Position numbers and translations under genes: made by a program
Shown here: piece by piece, positions 35,629-44,900 of the stretch
How the letters are laid out: the number at the start of each line of letters is the position of its first letter
How positions within the stretch are numbered: position 1 is the stretch's first letter
The notes under the pieces: generated by a model
What the model was told of the DNA's origin: nothing
What the model saw: only the letters and a program-made list of their open reading frames with translations
Databases searched by the model: none
From: Ensifer sesbaniae
Lineage (GTDB): Bacteria > Pseudomonadota > Alphaproteobacteria > Rhizobiales > Rhizobiaceae
Direction: 5' to 3'
Length of the DNA: 64,000 nt
NCBI RefSeq assembly: GCF_013283665.1
Contig: NZ_JABEKU010000001.1
Coordinates: 434,001 to 498,000, forward strand

Positions 35629-37157
35629 CAGAGTGACTCCAGGAAGGCAAGGAGATCGCGGCGATCGCTTGCGGCAAGGGCGGCGAAAGCATCGCGGGCC
35701 TTCCGCCCCTCGCCGCCATGCCAGAGGATCGCTTCGGTGAGATTGCGGGCGCGTCCGTCGTGCAGCAGGAAGGTGTGCCCGCTGACGGTCTTCGTCAAGC
35801 CGATGCCCCAGAGCGGTGGCGTGCGCCACCCGCGGCCGCTGGCGACCCCGACCTGTTGCCCATCCGCAAGCTCCTCGCCCATGTCGTGCAGCAGGAAATC
35901 GGAATAGGGCCAGATGAGCTGGAAGGACTGCGCCTTGTTGTCGGCATCGCGGCGGGTGACGAACTTCGGCGTATGGCAGCTCGTGCAGCCGAGATCGTAG
36001 AAGACCTTCTTGCCACGGAGCGTCTCGGCAAAGCTCGCCTTTCGCCGCGCCGGCACGGCGAGGTTTCTGGAGTAGAAGGAAACGAGGTCGAGCACCGGGT
36101 CCGGAGCTTCTGTCGGTCCGAGACGCGCTTGCTCGCCGGTCGGCATGGCAAGGCATTTTGCCTGCGCCGCGGTGCAGTCGCCGTGCGGCCGGTCGGCGTC
36201 GGGGGAGGAGATGCCGATATCGGTGGCGAAAGCGTCGGCGCTCTGTTGCCGCACGGTGGCATTCTGCGCCTTCCAGCCGAAACGGCCGAGCATCGGCTTG
36301 CCGGTCCTGGCATCGCGCGTCAGCGCGGGGCGGCCGCTGATCCCGTCGCCATCGGCGTCGTCAGGATCGGCAAGCGCCAGGATATCGGCCTCGTGGATCG
36401 CCTCGATCAGGCCGAGCCCGATCATCGGCTGGGCCACGCGCGGCGAGAGCGTCGTCGCCGGATCGAGCGGCCCGTAGGCGAGGTCGGTTACGGAATAGCT
36501 CGGTCGGCGCAGCGAAACGGTCTCACCGTCGGGGAAGGTGAAGGGCTCCTCCGTGTAGCTGACCTTCAGATGACCCTCGGCTGCAAGGCCGGGCACGGCG
36601 CTATCCTGAAGCTGGGCACCGTAAACCGGATCCGGAAAGTTGCCGACCTCATGTGCTTCGACCAGCCGCCGTTCCTCGTCGTCGCGCGGCGGGCGCGCCA
36701 GGCGGAAGAACATCGAAGTCGTATCGGTGGAGCCTTCGGGCGGGCGTCCGCGCCCGTCCTTCAGGTGGCAGCTCTGGCAGGCGCGGGCATTGTAGAGCGG
36801 ACCGAGCCCGTCGGACGCTTGGGTCGAGGAGGGCGAGGAAACCCAGAGCTTGCGGAAGAGCGCATTGCCGAGCTTGAAGCCCTCTTCCTCCTGGAAGGTG
36901 AGATTGGCCGAGAACTGCGAGAAACTGTCGGCATTGACGGGCGCGATCGAGGTCGCTGCACCCCCGGACATCGCCTCGAAGGTCTCCGCCTTGGAGAAAT
37001 CGTCGGTCGGCCGCGTCACCGCTTCGACGCGGGCGCGGTCCTTGCTGTCGAGATCGGTGCGTTCGGTCGGAAGGCCGTCGCCGGCAAGGGCGGGCAGGGC
37101 CGTAGAAAGCGCTTGAACGAGAAGAAGCGCGAAGAGGCCGGGGACGCCAGGTTTCAT
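35628..37157 (-). CDS. Di-heme oxidoreductase (DHOR/DUF1111) periplasmic cytochrome
   Basis: 509 residues with a signal peptide (1-25, ALPALAG). Two heme c attachment motifs are visible: CQSCH at 127-131 and CTSCH at 391-395. The MauG/cytochrome c peroxidase-like layout with YNARACQSCHLKDGRGRPP and HTFLLHDGRARNLTEAILWHGGE is the mark of the family. It lies between two imelysins, a regular arrangement in alphaproteobacterial iron loci, and may oxidise Fe2+ or a ligand in the periplasm. That role is inference; the hemes are seen. Confidence 0.93.
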   Translation of the reverse strand: MKPGVPGLFALLLVQALSTALPALAGDGLPTERTDLDSKDRARVEAVTRPTDDFSKAETFEAMSGGAATSIAPVNADSFSQFSANLTFQEEEGFKLGNALFRKLWVSSPSSTQASDGLGPLYNARACQSCHLKDGRGRPPEGSTDTTSMFFRLARPPRDDEERRLVEAHEVGNFPDPVYGAQLQDSAVPGLAAEGHLKVSYTEEPFTFPDGETVSLRRPSYSVTDLAYGPLDPATTLSPRVAQPMIGLGLIEAIHEADILALADPDDADGDGISGRPALTRDARTGKPMLGRFGWKAQNATVRQQSADAFATDIGISSPDADRPHGDCTAAQAKCLAMPTGEQARLGPTEAPDPVLDLVSFYSRNLAVPARRKASFAETLRGKKVFYDLGCTSCHTPKFVTRRDADNKAQSFQLIWPYSDFLLHDMGEELADGQQVGVASGRGWRTPPLWGIGLTKTVSGHTFLLHDGRARNLTEAILWHGGEGRKARDAFAALAASDRRDLLAFLESL

Positions 37158-37207
37158 GACAGGAGTATCGGGGCCGCACCGGTGCCGGAGCGGCCCGCCT
37201 TTTCAGC

Positions 37208-38488
37208 TTATTGGAAGACGGCGTTAGGATTGTCCAGGCTGTCCGAACCTTCAAGCTCGATCGTGCCGAGATCCAGCGACGCAATGACGCGCTGCACCGT
37301 CTTCGCCTGGGCGATCAGACCGTCGATCGCCGCCTGAACGGTGGCGTTGCCTTCGGCATTGCCTTCGCCGATCATCTGGTCGTAGGCCTCGGTGGTCTCC
37401 GCGCGCTTCGCCATCGCCCGCATCTTCTCGACCGTGGTGGCGAGATTGGCCGTCATTTCCTTGTCGAGAGCCACATCCTTGGCGGCGACCAGTTCGGAGA
37501 GCGACGGGCCCGTCATCTTCGTTCCGTCGACGCGGGTATATTCGCCCGTATAGGCCGACTGGATGCCGATCGAGTCATGAAGGTGGGAGTTGTACGTGTT
37601 GTCGGAGAAGCAATCGTGCTCCTCTTCCGGATTATGCAGGAGCAGGCCGAGTTTCATGCGCTCGCCGGCAAGCTCGCCATAGGAGAGCGAGCCCATGCCG
37701 GTGAGGATGGCGACGAGACCAGCCTTCGGATCCGCCTCGACGGCCTTGGTGGCAGCACCGTCCGGTGTCCAGTTGGCGACCATTTCCTTGAGGTCGGAAA
37801 CGAGAAGCTCGGTCGCGGCCTTCAGATAGGCGGCGCGGCGGTCGCAATTGCCGCCGGTGCAGGCCTTGGTGTCGTAGTCCGTATAGGGGCGGTTGCCGGC
37901 GCCGGCCTTGGTGCCGTTCAGGTCCTGGCCCCACAGCAGGAATTCGATTGCGTGGTAGCCGGTCGCGACGTTCGCCTCAATGCCGCCGGCTTCCTGCAGC
38001 GTGCCGGCCAGGAATTCCGGCGTGATGTTGCTGGCATCGACGTCCTTGCCGTCGATCTTGATCGTCTTGTTGGCGATGACGTTGGCGGTGAAGAGGGCGT
38101 TCTCGTCGCTCTCGCTGCCGTAGCTCGGATCGACATAGTCGATCAGGCCCTCGTCGAGCGGCCAGGCATTGACCCTGCCTTCCCACTCGTCGACGATCGC
38201 GTTGCCGAAACGGTAGACCTCGGTTTCCTGATAGGGATTGCGGGCCTTGAGCCAGGCGTCGCGGGCTGCCTTCAGCGTTTCTTCGCTCGGCGTTGCGATC
38301 AGCGCGTCGACTGCCTTGTCGAGTGCCTCGGCCGTCGTCAGCGCATCTTCGAACTTGGCATGGGCGACAGCGGTGTAGTGCTTCACCACGGCGGCGGCAT
38401 CGGTGGCGGCATGGGCCGGCTGCAGGGCCAGCGCCGACGTTGCCGTCATCAACGCCAGCGCGGCGCCACGGATGAATTTCTTGGTCAT
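37208..38488 (-). CDS. irpA: Imelysin-family iron-regulated protein (IrpA-like)
   Basis: 426 residues with a signal peptide (1-27, ending LQPAHA). The GxHxxE motif is complete at 177-182 (GYHAIEFLLWG), and the long form with ACTGGNCDRRAAYLKAATEL and EEEHDCFSDNTYNSHLHDS is that of cyanobacterial/alphaproteobacterial IrpA. It is the first gene of the cluster and lies 50 bases upstream of the di-heme gene. A possible iron box lies at 38628-38643. It probably binds iron in the periplasm or at the outer face of the inner membrane. Confidence 0.9.
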   Translation of the reverse strand: MTKKFIRGAALALMTATSALALQPAHAATDAAAVVKHYTAVAHAKFEDALTTAEALDKAVDALIATPSEETLKAARDAWLKARNPYQETEVYRFGNAIVDEWEGRVNAWPLDEGLIDYVDPSYGSESDENALFTANVIANKTIKIDGKDVDASNITPEFLAGTLQEAGGIEANVATGYHAIEFLLWGQDLNGTKAGAGNRPYTDYDTKACTGGNCDRRAAYLKAATELLVSDLKEMVANWTPDGAATKAVEADPKAGLVAILTGMGSLSYGELAGERMKLGLLLHNPEEEHDCFSDNTYNSHLHDSIGIQSAYTGEYTRVDGTKMTGPSLSELVAAKDVALDKEMTANLATTVEKMRAMAKRAETTEAYDQMIGEGNAEGNATVQAAIDGLIAQAKTVQRVIASLDLGTIELEGSDSLDNPNAVFQ

Positions 38489-38627
38489 GACCCTCTCCTG
38501 TTGCTTCCTTCGGCGCAGCCGAGCGAGCCCGCAGACGCGGGTGTCGTTCAGGCTCGGGCCATGAGAAAGGGCCCCGGCCGGGCCCGCCTCTCATGAACCA
38601 AAAGCAAACTTGTGTCAAAGTGTATAG

Positions 38628-38643
38628 TTTAGAACCTTTTAAA
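38628..38643. promoter_or_regulatory. Candidate iron-responsive (Irr/ICE-like) box
   Basis: TTTAGAACCTTTTAAA is an inverted pair (TTTAGAA facing TTTAAAA) in an A/T-rich island about 140 bases upstream of the imelysin operon. It resembles the rhizobial Irr box (TTTAGAA...TTCTAAA), which controls iron genes. The spacing and one arm deviate, so this is only a candidate. Confidence 0.45.
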
Positions 38644-38677
38644 TCTGATGCCGGGCGTTCGGCGGCCGGCGAAGGGC

Positions 38678-39967
38678 TCAGCCCTTGCGTCGCATCAGGC
38701 AGAAGAAGAAGCCGTCCGTGCCGGTGGACGCGGGCGTCAGCGTCACCGTCTTCATGTCGGCCGACCAGGGCTGCGGCTTGTCGGTCCCGAAGAGCGTCGC
38801 CCAGATGTCGGCGGCCGACCGGATCTCGAATTCCGGATTGTCTTCGCAGAAGCCGTAGACCTGGGCCTCGTTTTCCTCAGGCAGCACCGAGCAGGTGACA
38901 TAGATGAGGTGGCCACCCGGCCGGACGAACTGGGCGGCACTCGCCAGCGCTTCCTCCTGCTGGGAGATGCGCTCTTCGAGGTTTTTCTGGTTGAGCCGCC
39001 ACTTGGTGTCCGGCCGCCGGCGCCAGGTGCCGGTGCCGGTGCAGGGCGCATCGACCAGCACGCGGTCGAAGCGGCCGGCGAGCGGCGCCAGGCTTTCGGC
39101 GGATTCATGCACCTGGACATTGCGGGTGCCAGCGCGCTTCAGCCGCTCGATGATCGGGGCAAGGCGCTTGCGGTCGGTGTCGTAAGCGTGCACCTGGCCT
39201 TTGTTGTTCATCGCCGCCGACATGGCGAGCGTCTTGCCGCCGCCGCCGGCGCAATAGTCGAGCACCTGTTCGCCTTCCTGGGGAAAGGCGAGATCGGCAA
39301 CGATCTGCGAGCCCTCGTCCTGGACTTCGAACCAACCCTTCTGAAAGGAAAGTTCCGCCGTCACGTTCGGCAGGCGCGAGGCGCCTTCGCCGGCGGGAAT
39401 GCGAATGCCGTTGCGAGCGATCGTCGCCGGTTCCGCACCGCTGCGCTCCAGCGCTTTCAGCACCTTGGCGCGCGAGGCCTTCAGAGTATTGGCACGCAGG
39501 TCGAGCGTCGGCCGGCCGGCGAGCGCCTTGGCTTCATCGAGCCAGTCGTCGGAGAAGTTTTCCTCGAAGGAGGCCTGCGTCCATTCGGGAATGTCGCCCT
39601 GGACATAGGCCGGCGCGTCTTCGAGACGCCGCGTCGTGAAGGCCTGCATGCGCTCGGCGGAAGGGGCTTCCGGTGCGAATTTGTCGCCGTCGAGCTCGGC
39701 GGCGAGCGCTTCCGGGCTGAAGCCCCATTGGCGGTACATGACGGCATGGCCGAGCGCTGCGGCGCTGTCGCTGTCCATCAGGTAGGCGTGCGAGAGTTTC
39801 ATGCGAAGGGCGTCGTAGACGATGTTGCCGATCGCGGAGCGGTCGCCGGATCCGGCGAAGCGATGGGAAAGGCCCCAATCCTTGAGCGCGTCGGCGACCG
39901 GGCGCTTCCGCTTTTCGATATCCTCAAGAACCTCAATGGCTCCAGCGAGCCTGCCGCCCAAACGCAT
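38678..39967 (-). CDS. rsmB: RsmB-type rRNA (cytosine-C5) methyltransferase
   Basis: 429 residues. The RNA-binding NusB-like region and PUA-like start are short, and the Rossmann methyltransferase follows with the SAM loop DYCAGGGGKTLAMSA, DAPCTGTGTWRRRPD (catalytic PC motif) and the second catalytic cysteine in YVTCSVLPEENEAQV. This is the RsmB/Nop2/Sun family that makes 5-methylcytosine in 16S rRNA or related RNA. The exact target base cannot be told from sequence alone, hence the symbol is tentative. It stands alone on the minus strand. Confidence 0.88.
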   Translation of the reverse strand: MRLGGRLAGAIEVLEDIEKRKRPVADALKDWGLSHRFAGSGDRSAIGNIVYDALRMKLSHAYLMDSDSAAALGHAVMYRQWGFSPEALAAELDGDKFAPEAPSAERMQAFTTRRLEDAPAYVQGDIPEWTQASFEENFSDDWLDEAKALAGRPTLDLRANTLKASRAKVLKALERSGAEPATIARNGIRIPAGEGASRLPNVTAELSFQKGWFEVQDEGSQIVADLAFPQEGEQVLDYCAGGGGKTLAMSAAMNNKGQVHAYDTDRKRLAPIIERLKRAGTRNVQVHESAESLAPLAGRFDRVLVDAPCTGTGTWRRRPDTKWRLNQKNLEERISQQEEALASAAQFVRPGGHLIYVTCSVLPEENEAQVYGFCEDNPEFEIRSAADIWATLFGTDKPQPWSADMKTVTLTPASTGTDGFFFCLMRRKG

Positions 39968-40102
39968 CTTCGATCAACTCCTTTTTCGCCGTGGTAGCGG
40001 CGATGGCATCGAAGAGCAAGACGGCGGAGAAGATTAACCGCCGAGAACGGTCTTTCTCAAGTAAACCCACCCGACGATTGGCCGGACGGCAGTATTTCAA
40101 GA

Positions 40103-40477
40103 TCAGGAATTGACGACGCGATAACAGACGCTGGCGGTGCCGGAGCGTACCATGCCGATCTGCGAAGCCGCGGCCTTGGAAAGATCCATGACGCGTCCGC
40201 GGATGAACGGCCCACGATCGTTGATGCGAACGATCACGCTCTTGCCGTTGCGTTTGTTGGTGACCTGAACCTTGGTTCCGAATTTCAGGCTGCGGTGGGC
40301 GGCGGTCAGGTGTGCCGCATTCATGCGCTCGCCGGAGGCGGTCCTGGAACTCAGCGCATACCAGGATGCGCCGCCGCAGCCGGCGCCGGCTGCATGGCTA
40401 TCGGAAACGGAAACGAGACCGATAGCGGTCGTGAACAGCGCTGCAGCGGCAGCTGTCTTGATCTTCGCTGGCGTCAA
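40103..40477 (-). CDS. RlpA-like double-psi beta-barrel secreted protein
   Basis: 124 residues from a TTG start at 40477, chosen because GAGGGG lies eight bases upstream and it yields a clean signal peptide (TPAKIK then a hydrophobic run ending DSHA). An ATG at 40567 would add 30 residues before the signal. The mature part is the RlpA double-psi barrel: [29 protein letters not shown] and [18 protein letters not shown]. There is no SPOR domain. RlpA proteins act on glycan strands of the septum as lytic transglycosylases; activity here is not proven. Confidence 0.85.
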   Translation of the reverse strand: MTPAKIKTAAAAALFTTAIGLVSVSDSHAAGAGCGGASWYALSSRTASGERMNAAHLTAAHRSLKFGTKVQVTNKRNGKSVIVRINDRGPFIRGRVMDLSKAAASQIGMVRSGTASVCYRVVNS

Positions 40478-40567
40478 ACTGGCGATCCCCTCGGTCAAAT
40501 GGTTGATTAAAAAACTTCTGAGAACCGCTAATTGGGGCGAAAAATGGCGAAAACGTGCTTCAACCAT

Positions 40568-40938
40568 TTACGTTCTATTAGGAATTATTAAAAAAGGACG
40601 AAAATTCAAAAACGAAGATTGTTTGAAATAGTTTAAAAGGGGCCGGGAAGTTCTTTGGAATCAGTGGTTGAACGCTGGCGGCCTTCCGCACGCAGGCGCA
40701 ACTCAGTGGTAAACGAAAAAATTCATTAAAAATTTCGAATTGGACGAAATTTCCGGAATCCGGATGGTCGAAAATTCGCCACTAGCGCAAAGGTTGTATT
40801 CACTTCATCAAGTATCGAAGGAATATCCAGAGAATGTCACAATTCTGGCGGCGTTCGTGGCGCCGTTACTGATGAACAGACTATCGGCTTTCTATAAGCA
40901 TTTCGGGTTATGTTGTTGATTGTACGCCGCGTTGCGTT
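40568..40938. other. A/T-rich intergenic region
   Basis: About 370 bases between the RlpA-like gene and the epimerase, unusually rich in A/T for this window. AAATTTCG (40730-40737) pairs with CGAAATTT (40745-40752), and GGCG/CGCC elements form a weaker hairpin near 40850-40865. No open frame of coding character and no tRNA was seen. It must hold the rlpA-type promoter and could hold a small RNA. Confidence 0.4.
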
Positions 40939-41814
40939 TCAGGCGTTGCGCCACGTGCCGGATTGCCAGAGCTGCGCAAGCGAAACGCGATAATTCGGAT
41001 ACGCGAACGCGAAGCCGGTGGCGCGCATGCGGGCGTTCGATACCCGCTTGTTCTCGCCATAGAAGGAGCGGGCCATCGGCGAGAGTTCCGCCTGTTCAAA
41101 CGGGATCTCCGGCGGCGGCTCGACGCCCATCAGCCGCGCGGCCTCGGCCACAACGTCCTGCGGCGGTGCCGGCTCATCGTCGGTAATGTTGAAGACGCCG
41201 CCCGTACCACTGGTGGCGAGGAACAGGGTGGCAGCACCGATGTCCTCGACGCGGATGCGGTTGAACACCTGTCCCGGCTTGATCAGGCGTCGGGCCGTGC
41301 CGTTTGCGAGATTGCAGAAGGCGTTGCGTCCCGGGCCGTAGATGCCCGCAAGTCTCAGCACCGCGACCGGGATGTTCTGCCTGACGCCGAAGGCAATCCA
41401 GCCGTCCTCTGCTTCCACCCGCTCGACCGAGCGCGCCGAAACCGGTTTGCGCAGCATGTCCTCGGTGACCCATGCTCCACCATGGTCGCCATAGACGCCG
41501 ACCGTCGACAGATAGCCGATCCACTTGAGGTTCGGAGCCAGCTGCGCGAGATCCGGGCTGGAAGCGCGGAACATCGGATCGCCGTCGCGGCCGGGCGCGA
41601 TCGACTGGATCAGATGAGTCGCCTGGCCAAGCGCGGCTGCGAGTTCGTCCGAGACCGTTTCTCCATCGAACAGGATCGGGCGGATGCCGGCCTTTTCAAG
41701 CTTCATCGCCTTCTCCCCGGTGCGGGTGGTGCCGACAACGCTTGTCGCCGTCGGAGCCATCGCCCGCGCGATTGCCGTACCGGAGTAGCCGGCGCCAAGG
41801 ATCAGGACATGCAT
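40939..41814 (-). CDS. Rossmann-fold NAD(P)-dependent epimerase/SDR-like protein
   Basis: 291 residues. The nucleotide-binding loop is [16 protein letters not shown] (GxGxxG) at the N-terminus. [18 protein letters not shown] resembles the active-site Ser-Tyr region of extended SDRs and [14 protein letters not shown] and [16 protein letters not shown] follow as in nucleoside-diphosphate-sugar epimerases; the YxxxK lysine is not in standard place, so it may be an atypical (YeeZ-like) member. It overlaps the end of queG by 13 bases in the same direction. Confidence 0.85.
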   Translation of the reverse strand: MHVLILGAGYSGTAIARAMAPTATSVVGTTRTGEKAMKLEKAGIRPILFDGETVSDELAAALGQATHLIQSIAPGRDGDPMFRASSPDLAQLAPNLKWIGYLSTVGVYGDHGGAWVTEDMLRKPVSARSVERVEAEDGWIAFGVRQNIPVAVLRLAGIYGPGRNAFCNLANGTARRLIKPGQVFNRIRVEDIGAATLFLATSGTGGVFNITDDEPAPPQDVVAEAARLMGVEPPPEIPFEQAELSPMARSFYGENKRVSNARMRATGFAFAYPNYRVSLAQLWQSGTWRNA

Positions 41815-43004
41815 CGGCTCACTCCCGCCATCTGCCATTCGTTGAGGACGTCTTCGTCCGTCTCTGGCTCGCATTGTTCGGCAAATTCTGCAAGCGCTGC
41901 CGGCGCGACCAATCGTGACAGCGCCCAGATCGCCATCGCCCGCACCACAGGCGAGGGATCATCGATGCGCGCCTTGACCGCAGGCGCAAGCGCCGGATCG
42001 CCGGAGTTGCCGGCCGCGATCAGCACGTTGCGCACGAAACGGTCGCGGCCGATGCGCTTGACCGGCGAGCCCGAGAACAGGCTGCGGAAGGCCGGGTCGT
42101 CGAGGTCGAGCAAGGCTTCCAGCGACGGCGCCTTCAGATCCTCGCGCGCCTTCAGCTTCATTTCGGAAGCAGCCTGCGCGAACTTGTTCCAGGGACAGGC
42201 GGCGAGACAGTCGTCGCAGCCGTAGATGCGGTTGCCCATCAGCGGCCGCAGTTCCGGATCGATCGGCCCCTTGTGCTCGATCGTCAGGTAGGAAATGCAG
42301 CGCCGCGCGTCGATCTGATAGGGTGCGGGGAAAGCGCCGGTCGGGCAGGCATCGAGGCAGGCGCGGCAGGAGCCGCAACGGTCGCGCTCCGGCTCGTCGA
42401 TGATGAGTTCCGCTGTGGTGAACAGGCTGCCGAGAAACAGCCAGGAGCCGAATTCGCGACTGACGAGGTTGGTGTGCTTGCCCTGCCAGCCGAGACCGGC
42501 CTTTTCCGAAAGTGGTTTCTCCATTACCGGGGCGGTGTCGACAAAGACCTTGACATCCTCGCCTGCACGCGCGGCAAACCGTGTGGCGACTTCCTTGAGC
42601 TTGCCCTTGATGACGTCGTGATAGTCGCGGTTCTGGGCGTAGACCGAGATCGCGCCTCGATCGGTCTTTTGGAGAATTCCGCGCGGATCGTCTTCCGGCC
42701 CGTAATTCATCGCGAACATCACGACCGAGCGCACTTCGCTCCAGAGCGTTCGCGGGTCGGAGCGTCGCTCGGCAGTCTCGGCGAGCCAGTCCATCGTGCC
42801 GTGGAAGCCGTCGTCGAGGAAGTCCTGCAGCCGAGCCGGCGCCTCGGGAATGGCGTCCGGCCGGGTGATGCGACAGAGATCGAAGCCCTTGTCTGCCGCC
42901 TCAGCCTTCAGAAATTCGGTCAGCTTCAGCCGCCGTCGATCCCCACTGTCAGCCTTGGCAGCGATGCCGGGCACGGTTTCAGCCTCAGAAGTCGAGGTCC
43001 GCAT
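41802..43004 (-). CDS. queG: Epoxyqueuosine reductase
   Basis: 400 residues. The cobalamin-binding N-terminal domain includes [20 protein letters not shown] and the central [25 protein letters not shown] (in part [18 protein letters not shown]). Two [4Fe-4S] clusters are shown by [15 protein letters not shown] and [14 protein letters not shown], and a HEAT-like helical C-terminus follows. It makes the last step of queuosine synthesis in tRNA anticodons. The start overlaps the fzlA stop by 20 bases and the end overlaps the next gene, so fzlA-queG-epimerase is one operon. Confidence 0.95.
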   Translation of the reverse strand: MRTSTSEAETVPGIAAKADSGDRRRLKLTEFLKAEAADKGFDLCRITRPDAIPEAPARLQDFLDDGFHGTMDWLAETAERRSDPRTLWSEVRSVVMFAMNYGPEDDPRGILQKTDRGAISVYAQNRDYHDVIKGKLKEVATRFAARAGEDVKVFVDTAPVMEKPLSEKAGLGWQGKHTNLVSREFGSWLFLGSLFTTAELIIDEPERDRCGSCRACLDACPTGAFPAPYQIDARRCISYLTIEHKGPIDPELRPLMGNRIYGCDDCLAACPWNKFAQAASEMKLKAREDLKAPSLEALLDLDDPAFRSLFSGSPVKRIGRDRFVRNVLIAAGNSGDPALAPAVKARIDDPSPVVRAMAIWALSRLVAPAALAEFAEQCEPETDEDVLNEWQMAGVSRCMS

Positions 43005-43677
43005 AATGCGGAACCGGGGTTACGCCGCGCACGCGCTCGGAAAGCAGCGGGCGGAAGGAGGGGCGGGACTTCAGCCGCTGATACCACTCCTTGGCGGTCG
43101 GGGCATCCGACCAGTCGATCTCGCCAAGATAATCTAGCACGGACACCGTCGCGGCCGCCGCGAGATCTGCATAGGAGATGCGGTCGCCGGCAAGCCAGGT
43201 GCGCGACCCCGCGAGCCAGGAGAGATACTTCATATGCTGGCGGATATTCGCGCGCGAAGTGCGCAGGATCTTGCTGTCGGGCGCACCACCACCCTGGTCC
43301 GGCGTCATCTGCAGCTTGAAGATCCGCTCGCGCACCAGCGGCCTGGTGACGTCCGCTTCCATCTTCTGCAGGAACCACTCGACCAGGCGGCGGATTTCCG
43401 CGCGCTGGAACGGGTCTTCCGCCAGAAGCCGACGATCCCGCTTCATGATGCCGTTCGTCTCGTCGAGATATTCCGAGATGATCGTGGCGCCACAGAGCGC
43501 TCTCATACTGTCGTCAACATACACCGGTAACGTCCCGGCCGGATTCAAGGCCAGGAAGTCGCGCCGGTTCTCCCAGGGCTGCTCCTCCGACAATTCCGTC
43601 TGATAGCCATATTCCGAGAGGATAAGGCGGACGAACCGTGAAGCGGCGGACATGGGGTGATGATACAGTGTCGGCAT
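42985..43677 (-). CDS. fzlA: FzlA-type glutathione-transferase-fold cell-division protein
   Basis: 230 residues with a GST fold ([20 protein letters not shown] at the start, [22 protein letters not shown]). The C-terminus ends HYADLDF, which I recall as the conserved tail of FzlA, the FtsZ-binding protein that shapes FtsZ filaments in Caulobacter and its relatives and is needed for division. No enzymatic activity is known for it. It leads an operon with queG and is divergent from uppP across 180 bases with a tandem duplication. Confidence 0.85.
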   Translation of the reverse strand: MPTLYHHPMSAASRFVRLILSEYGYQTELSEEQPWENRRDFLALNPAGTLPVYVDDSMRALCGATIISEYLDETNGIMKRDRRLLAEDPFQRAEIRRLVEWFLQKMEADVTRPLVRERIFKLQMTPDQGGGAPDSKILRTSRANIRQHMKYLSWLAGSRTWLAGDRISYADLAAAATVSVLDYLGEIDWSDAPTAKEWYQRLKSRPSFRPLLSERVRGVTPVPHYADLDF

Positions 43678-43700
43678 CGATGATCTTGCTTCTCAGAGTC

Positions 43701-43740
43701 TTTTTGCAGGGGGCGTCAGCTTTTTGCAGGGGGCGTCAGC
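43701..43740. repeat. Perfect 20-base tandem duplication
   Basis: TTTTTGCAGGGGGCGTCAGC occurs twice in a row (43701-43720 and 43721-43740). It lies in the shared promoter region of fzlA and uppP, 24 bases from the fzlA start. A perfect copy points to a recent slippage event. Confidence 0.95.
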
Positions 43741-43860
43741 GTGGCGGCGCAAGCGTCTGGCCACGGCTCCTGTGATAGAGCTATAGAAATTTGTGGTGGC
43801 AAACACAAGCGAATCAGCCTTTTTCCTCCCACTCCAAAACACGTCAGGAAAATCTCATAT

Positions 43861-44667
43861 ATGGCGGATCAATCGATCATCAGCGCGCTCGTCCTCGGGC
43901 TCATCGAGGGCTTGACGGAGTTCATCCCTGTCTCGTCGACGGCGCACGTCCTCCTCGCCGGCCACTTTCTCGGCTTCAAGTCGCCGGGCAATACCTTCGC
44001 CGTCCTCATCCAGCTCGGCGCCATTCTGGCGATCCTGCTCGTCTATTTCCAGAAGCTTTTGTCGATTGTGCTGGCGCTGCCGACGAGCATCAAGGCGCGC
44101 CGCTTCGTCCTGTCCGTTCTGATCGCCTTCCTGCCGGCGGCCGTCATCGGAGCAATCGCCCATGATTTCATCAAAGCGGTGCTGTTCGAAACGCCTGGCC
44201 TGATCTGCGTCGTGCTGATCGTCGGCGGTGTCATCCTCTATGCGATTGACCATCTGCCGCTGAAGCCGCGCTATACCGATGTGATAGACTATCCGCCGTC
44301 GCTGGCGCTGAAGATCGGCCTGTTTCAGTGCCTGGCGATGATCCCCGGTACCTCGCGCTCCGGCGCCACGATCGCCGGCGCCCTGCTGATGGGGACGGAC
44401 AAGCGCTCGGCCGCGGAGTTCTCGTTCTTCCTGGCGATGCCGACCATGGTCGGCGCGTTCACGCTGGATCTTTACAAGAACCGCGACGCGCTTTCCTTCG
44501 ACGATTTCACGCTGATCGCCGTCGGCTTCATCGCGGCTTTCGTTGCCGGCATCTTCGTCGTGCGTTCGCTCTTGGACTTCGTCTCGCGGCGCGGCTTCAC
44601 GCCGTTCGCCATCTGGCGCATCCTCGTCGGTGCGGCCGGCCTGATCGGCCTCTGGCTGCTTGGCTGA
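43861..44667 (+). CDS. uppP: Undecaprenyl-diphosphatase
   Basis: 268 residues, typical length, about eight membrane helices. The two catalytic regions are [20 protein letters not shown] at about 14-33 (glutamate and PVSST) and [17 protein letters not shown] near 162-178 (the arginine motif). It removes a phosphate from undecaprenyl diphosphate so the carrier can be reused for cell-wall and surface glycans. The start at 43861 was chosen by family length; the frame runs open further upstream without similarity. A terminator follows. Confidence 0.96.
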   Translation: MADQSIISALVLGLIEGLTEFIPVSSTAHVLLAGHFLGFKSPGNTFAVLIQLGAILAILLVYFQKLLSIVLALPTSIKARRFVLSVLIAFLPAAVIGAIAHDFIKAVLFETPGLICVVLIVGGVILYAIDHLPLKPRYTDVIDYPPSLALKIGLFQCLAMIPGTSRSGATIAGALLMGTDKRSAAEFSFFLAMPTMVGAFTLDLYKNRDALSFDDFTLIAVGFIAAFVAGIFVVRSLLDFVSRRGFTPFAIWRILVGAAGLIGLWLLG

Positions 44668-44690
44668 ACCCGGGATTGCTATCCGCAAAC

Positions 44691-44718
44691 GAAGGCGCGT
44701 TCTCGGACGCGCCTTTTC
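44691..44718 (+). terminator. Intrinsic terminator after uppP
   Basis: AAGGCGCG (44692-44699) pairs with CGCGCCTT (44708-44715), followed by TTTTC. It stands 24 bases after the uppP stop. Confidence 0.85.
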
Positions 44719-44764
44719 TGTTGCCTCAGTTTTCTTTGATCTCTCACTGGGCCCAAAATACAAA

Positions 44765-44797
44765 GCCGCGTGCGTCTCAAGGTGAAACGCACGCGGC
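44765..44797 (-). terminator. Intrinsic terminator for the small secreted protein gene
   Basis: GCCGCGTGCGT (44765-44775) pairs perfectly with ACGCACGCGGC (44787-44797). On the minus strand it is followed by TTTGTATTTT. It therefore ends transcription from the minus-strand gene at 44901-45062. Confidence 0.75.
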
Positions 44798-44835
44798 TAC
44801 TGGCCCCCGCCAATAACTCTAGATATGCCCCTCGA

Positions 44836-44878
44836 AGCAATTCCGGAAAAGCGCGAAGCGGCCTTCCGTTCGGAACTA
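44836..44878. repeat. Palindromic intergenic repeat, family A copy 2
   Basis: Contains GCGAAGCGGCCTTCCGTTCGG, here cited as GCGAAGCGGCCTTCCG, the counterpart of 186-200 in copy 1. Flanking GCAATTCC and GGAACTACG repeat the framing of copy 1 imperfectly. It lies between the small secreted-protein gene and its terminator. Confidence 0.55.
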
Positions 44879-44900
44879 CGTGATCTGAGGGGCGCCCGCC

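Noticed and set aside
34432-35907. Long plus-strand open frame opposite the imelysin and di-heme genes
   Set aside because: Same codon-bias artefact; the minus-strand genes have signal peptides, heme motifs and family sequence.
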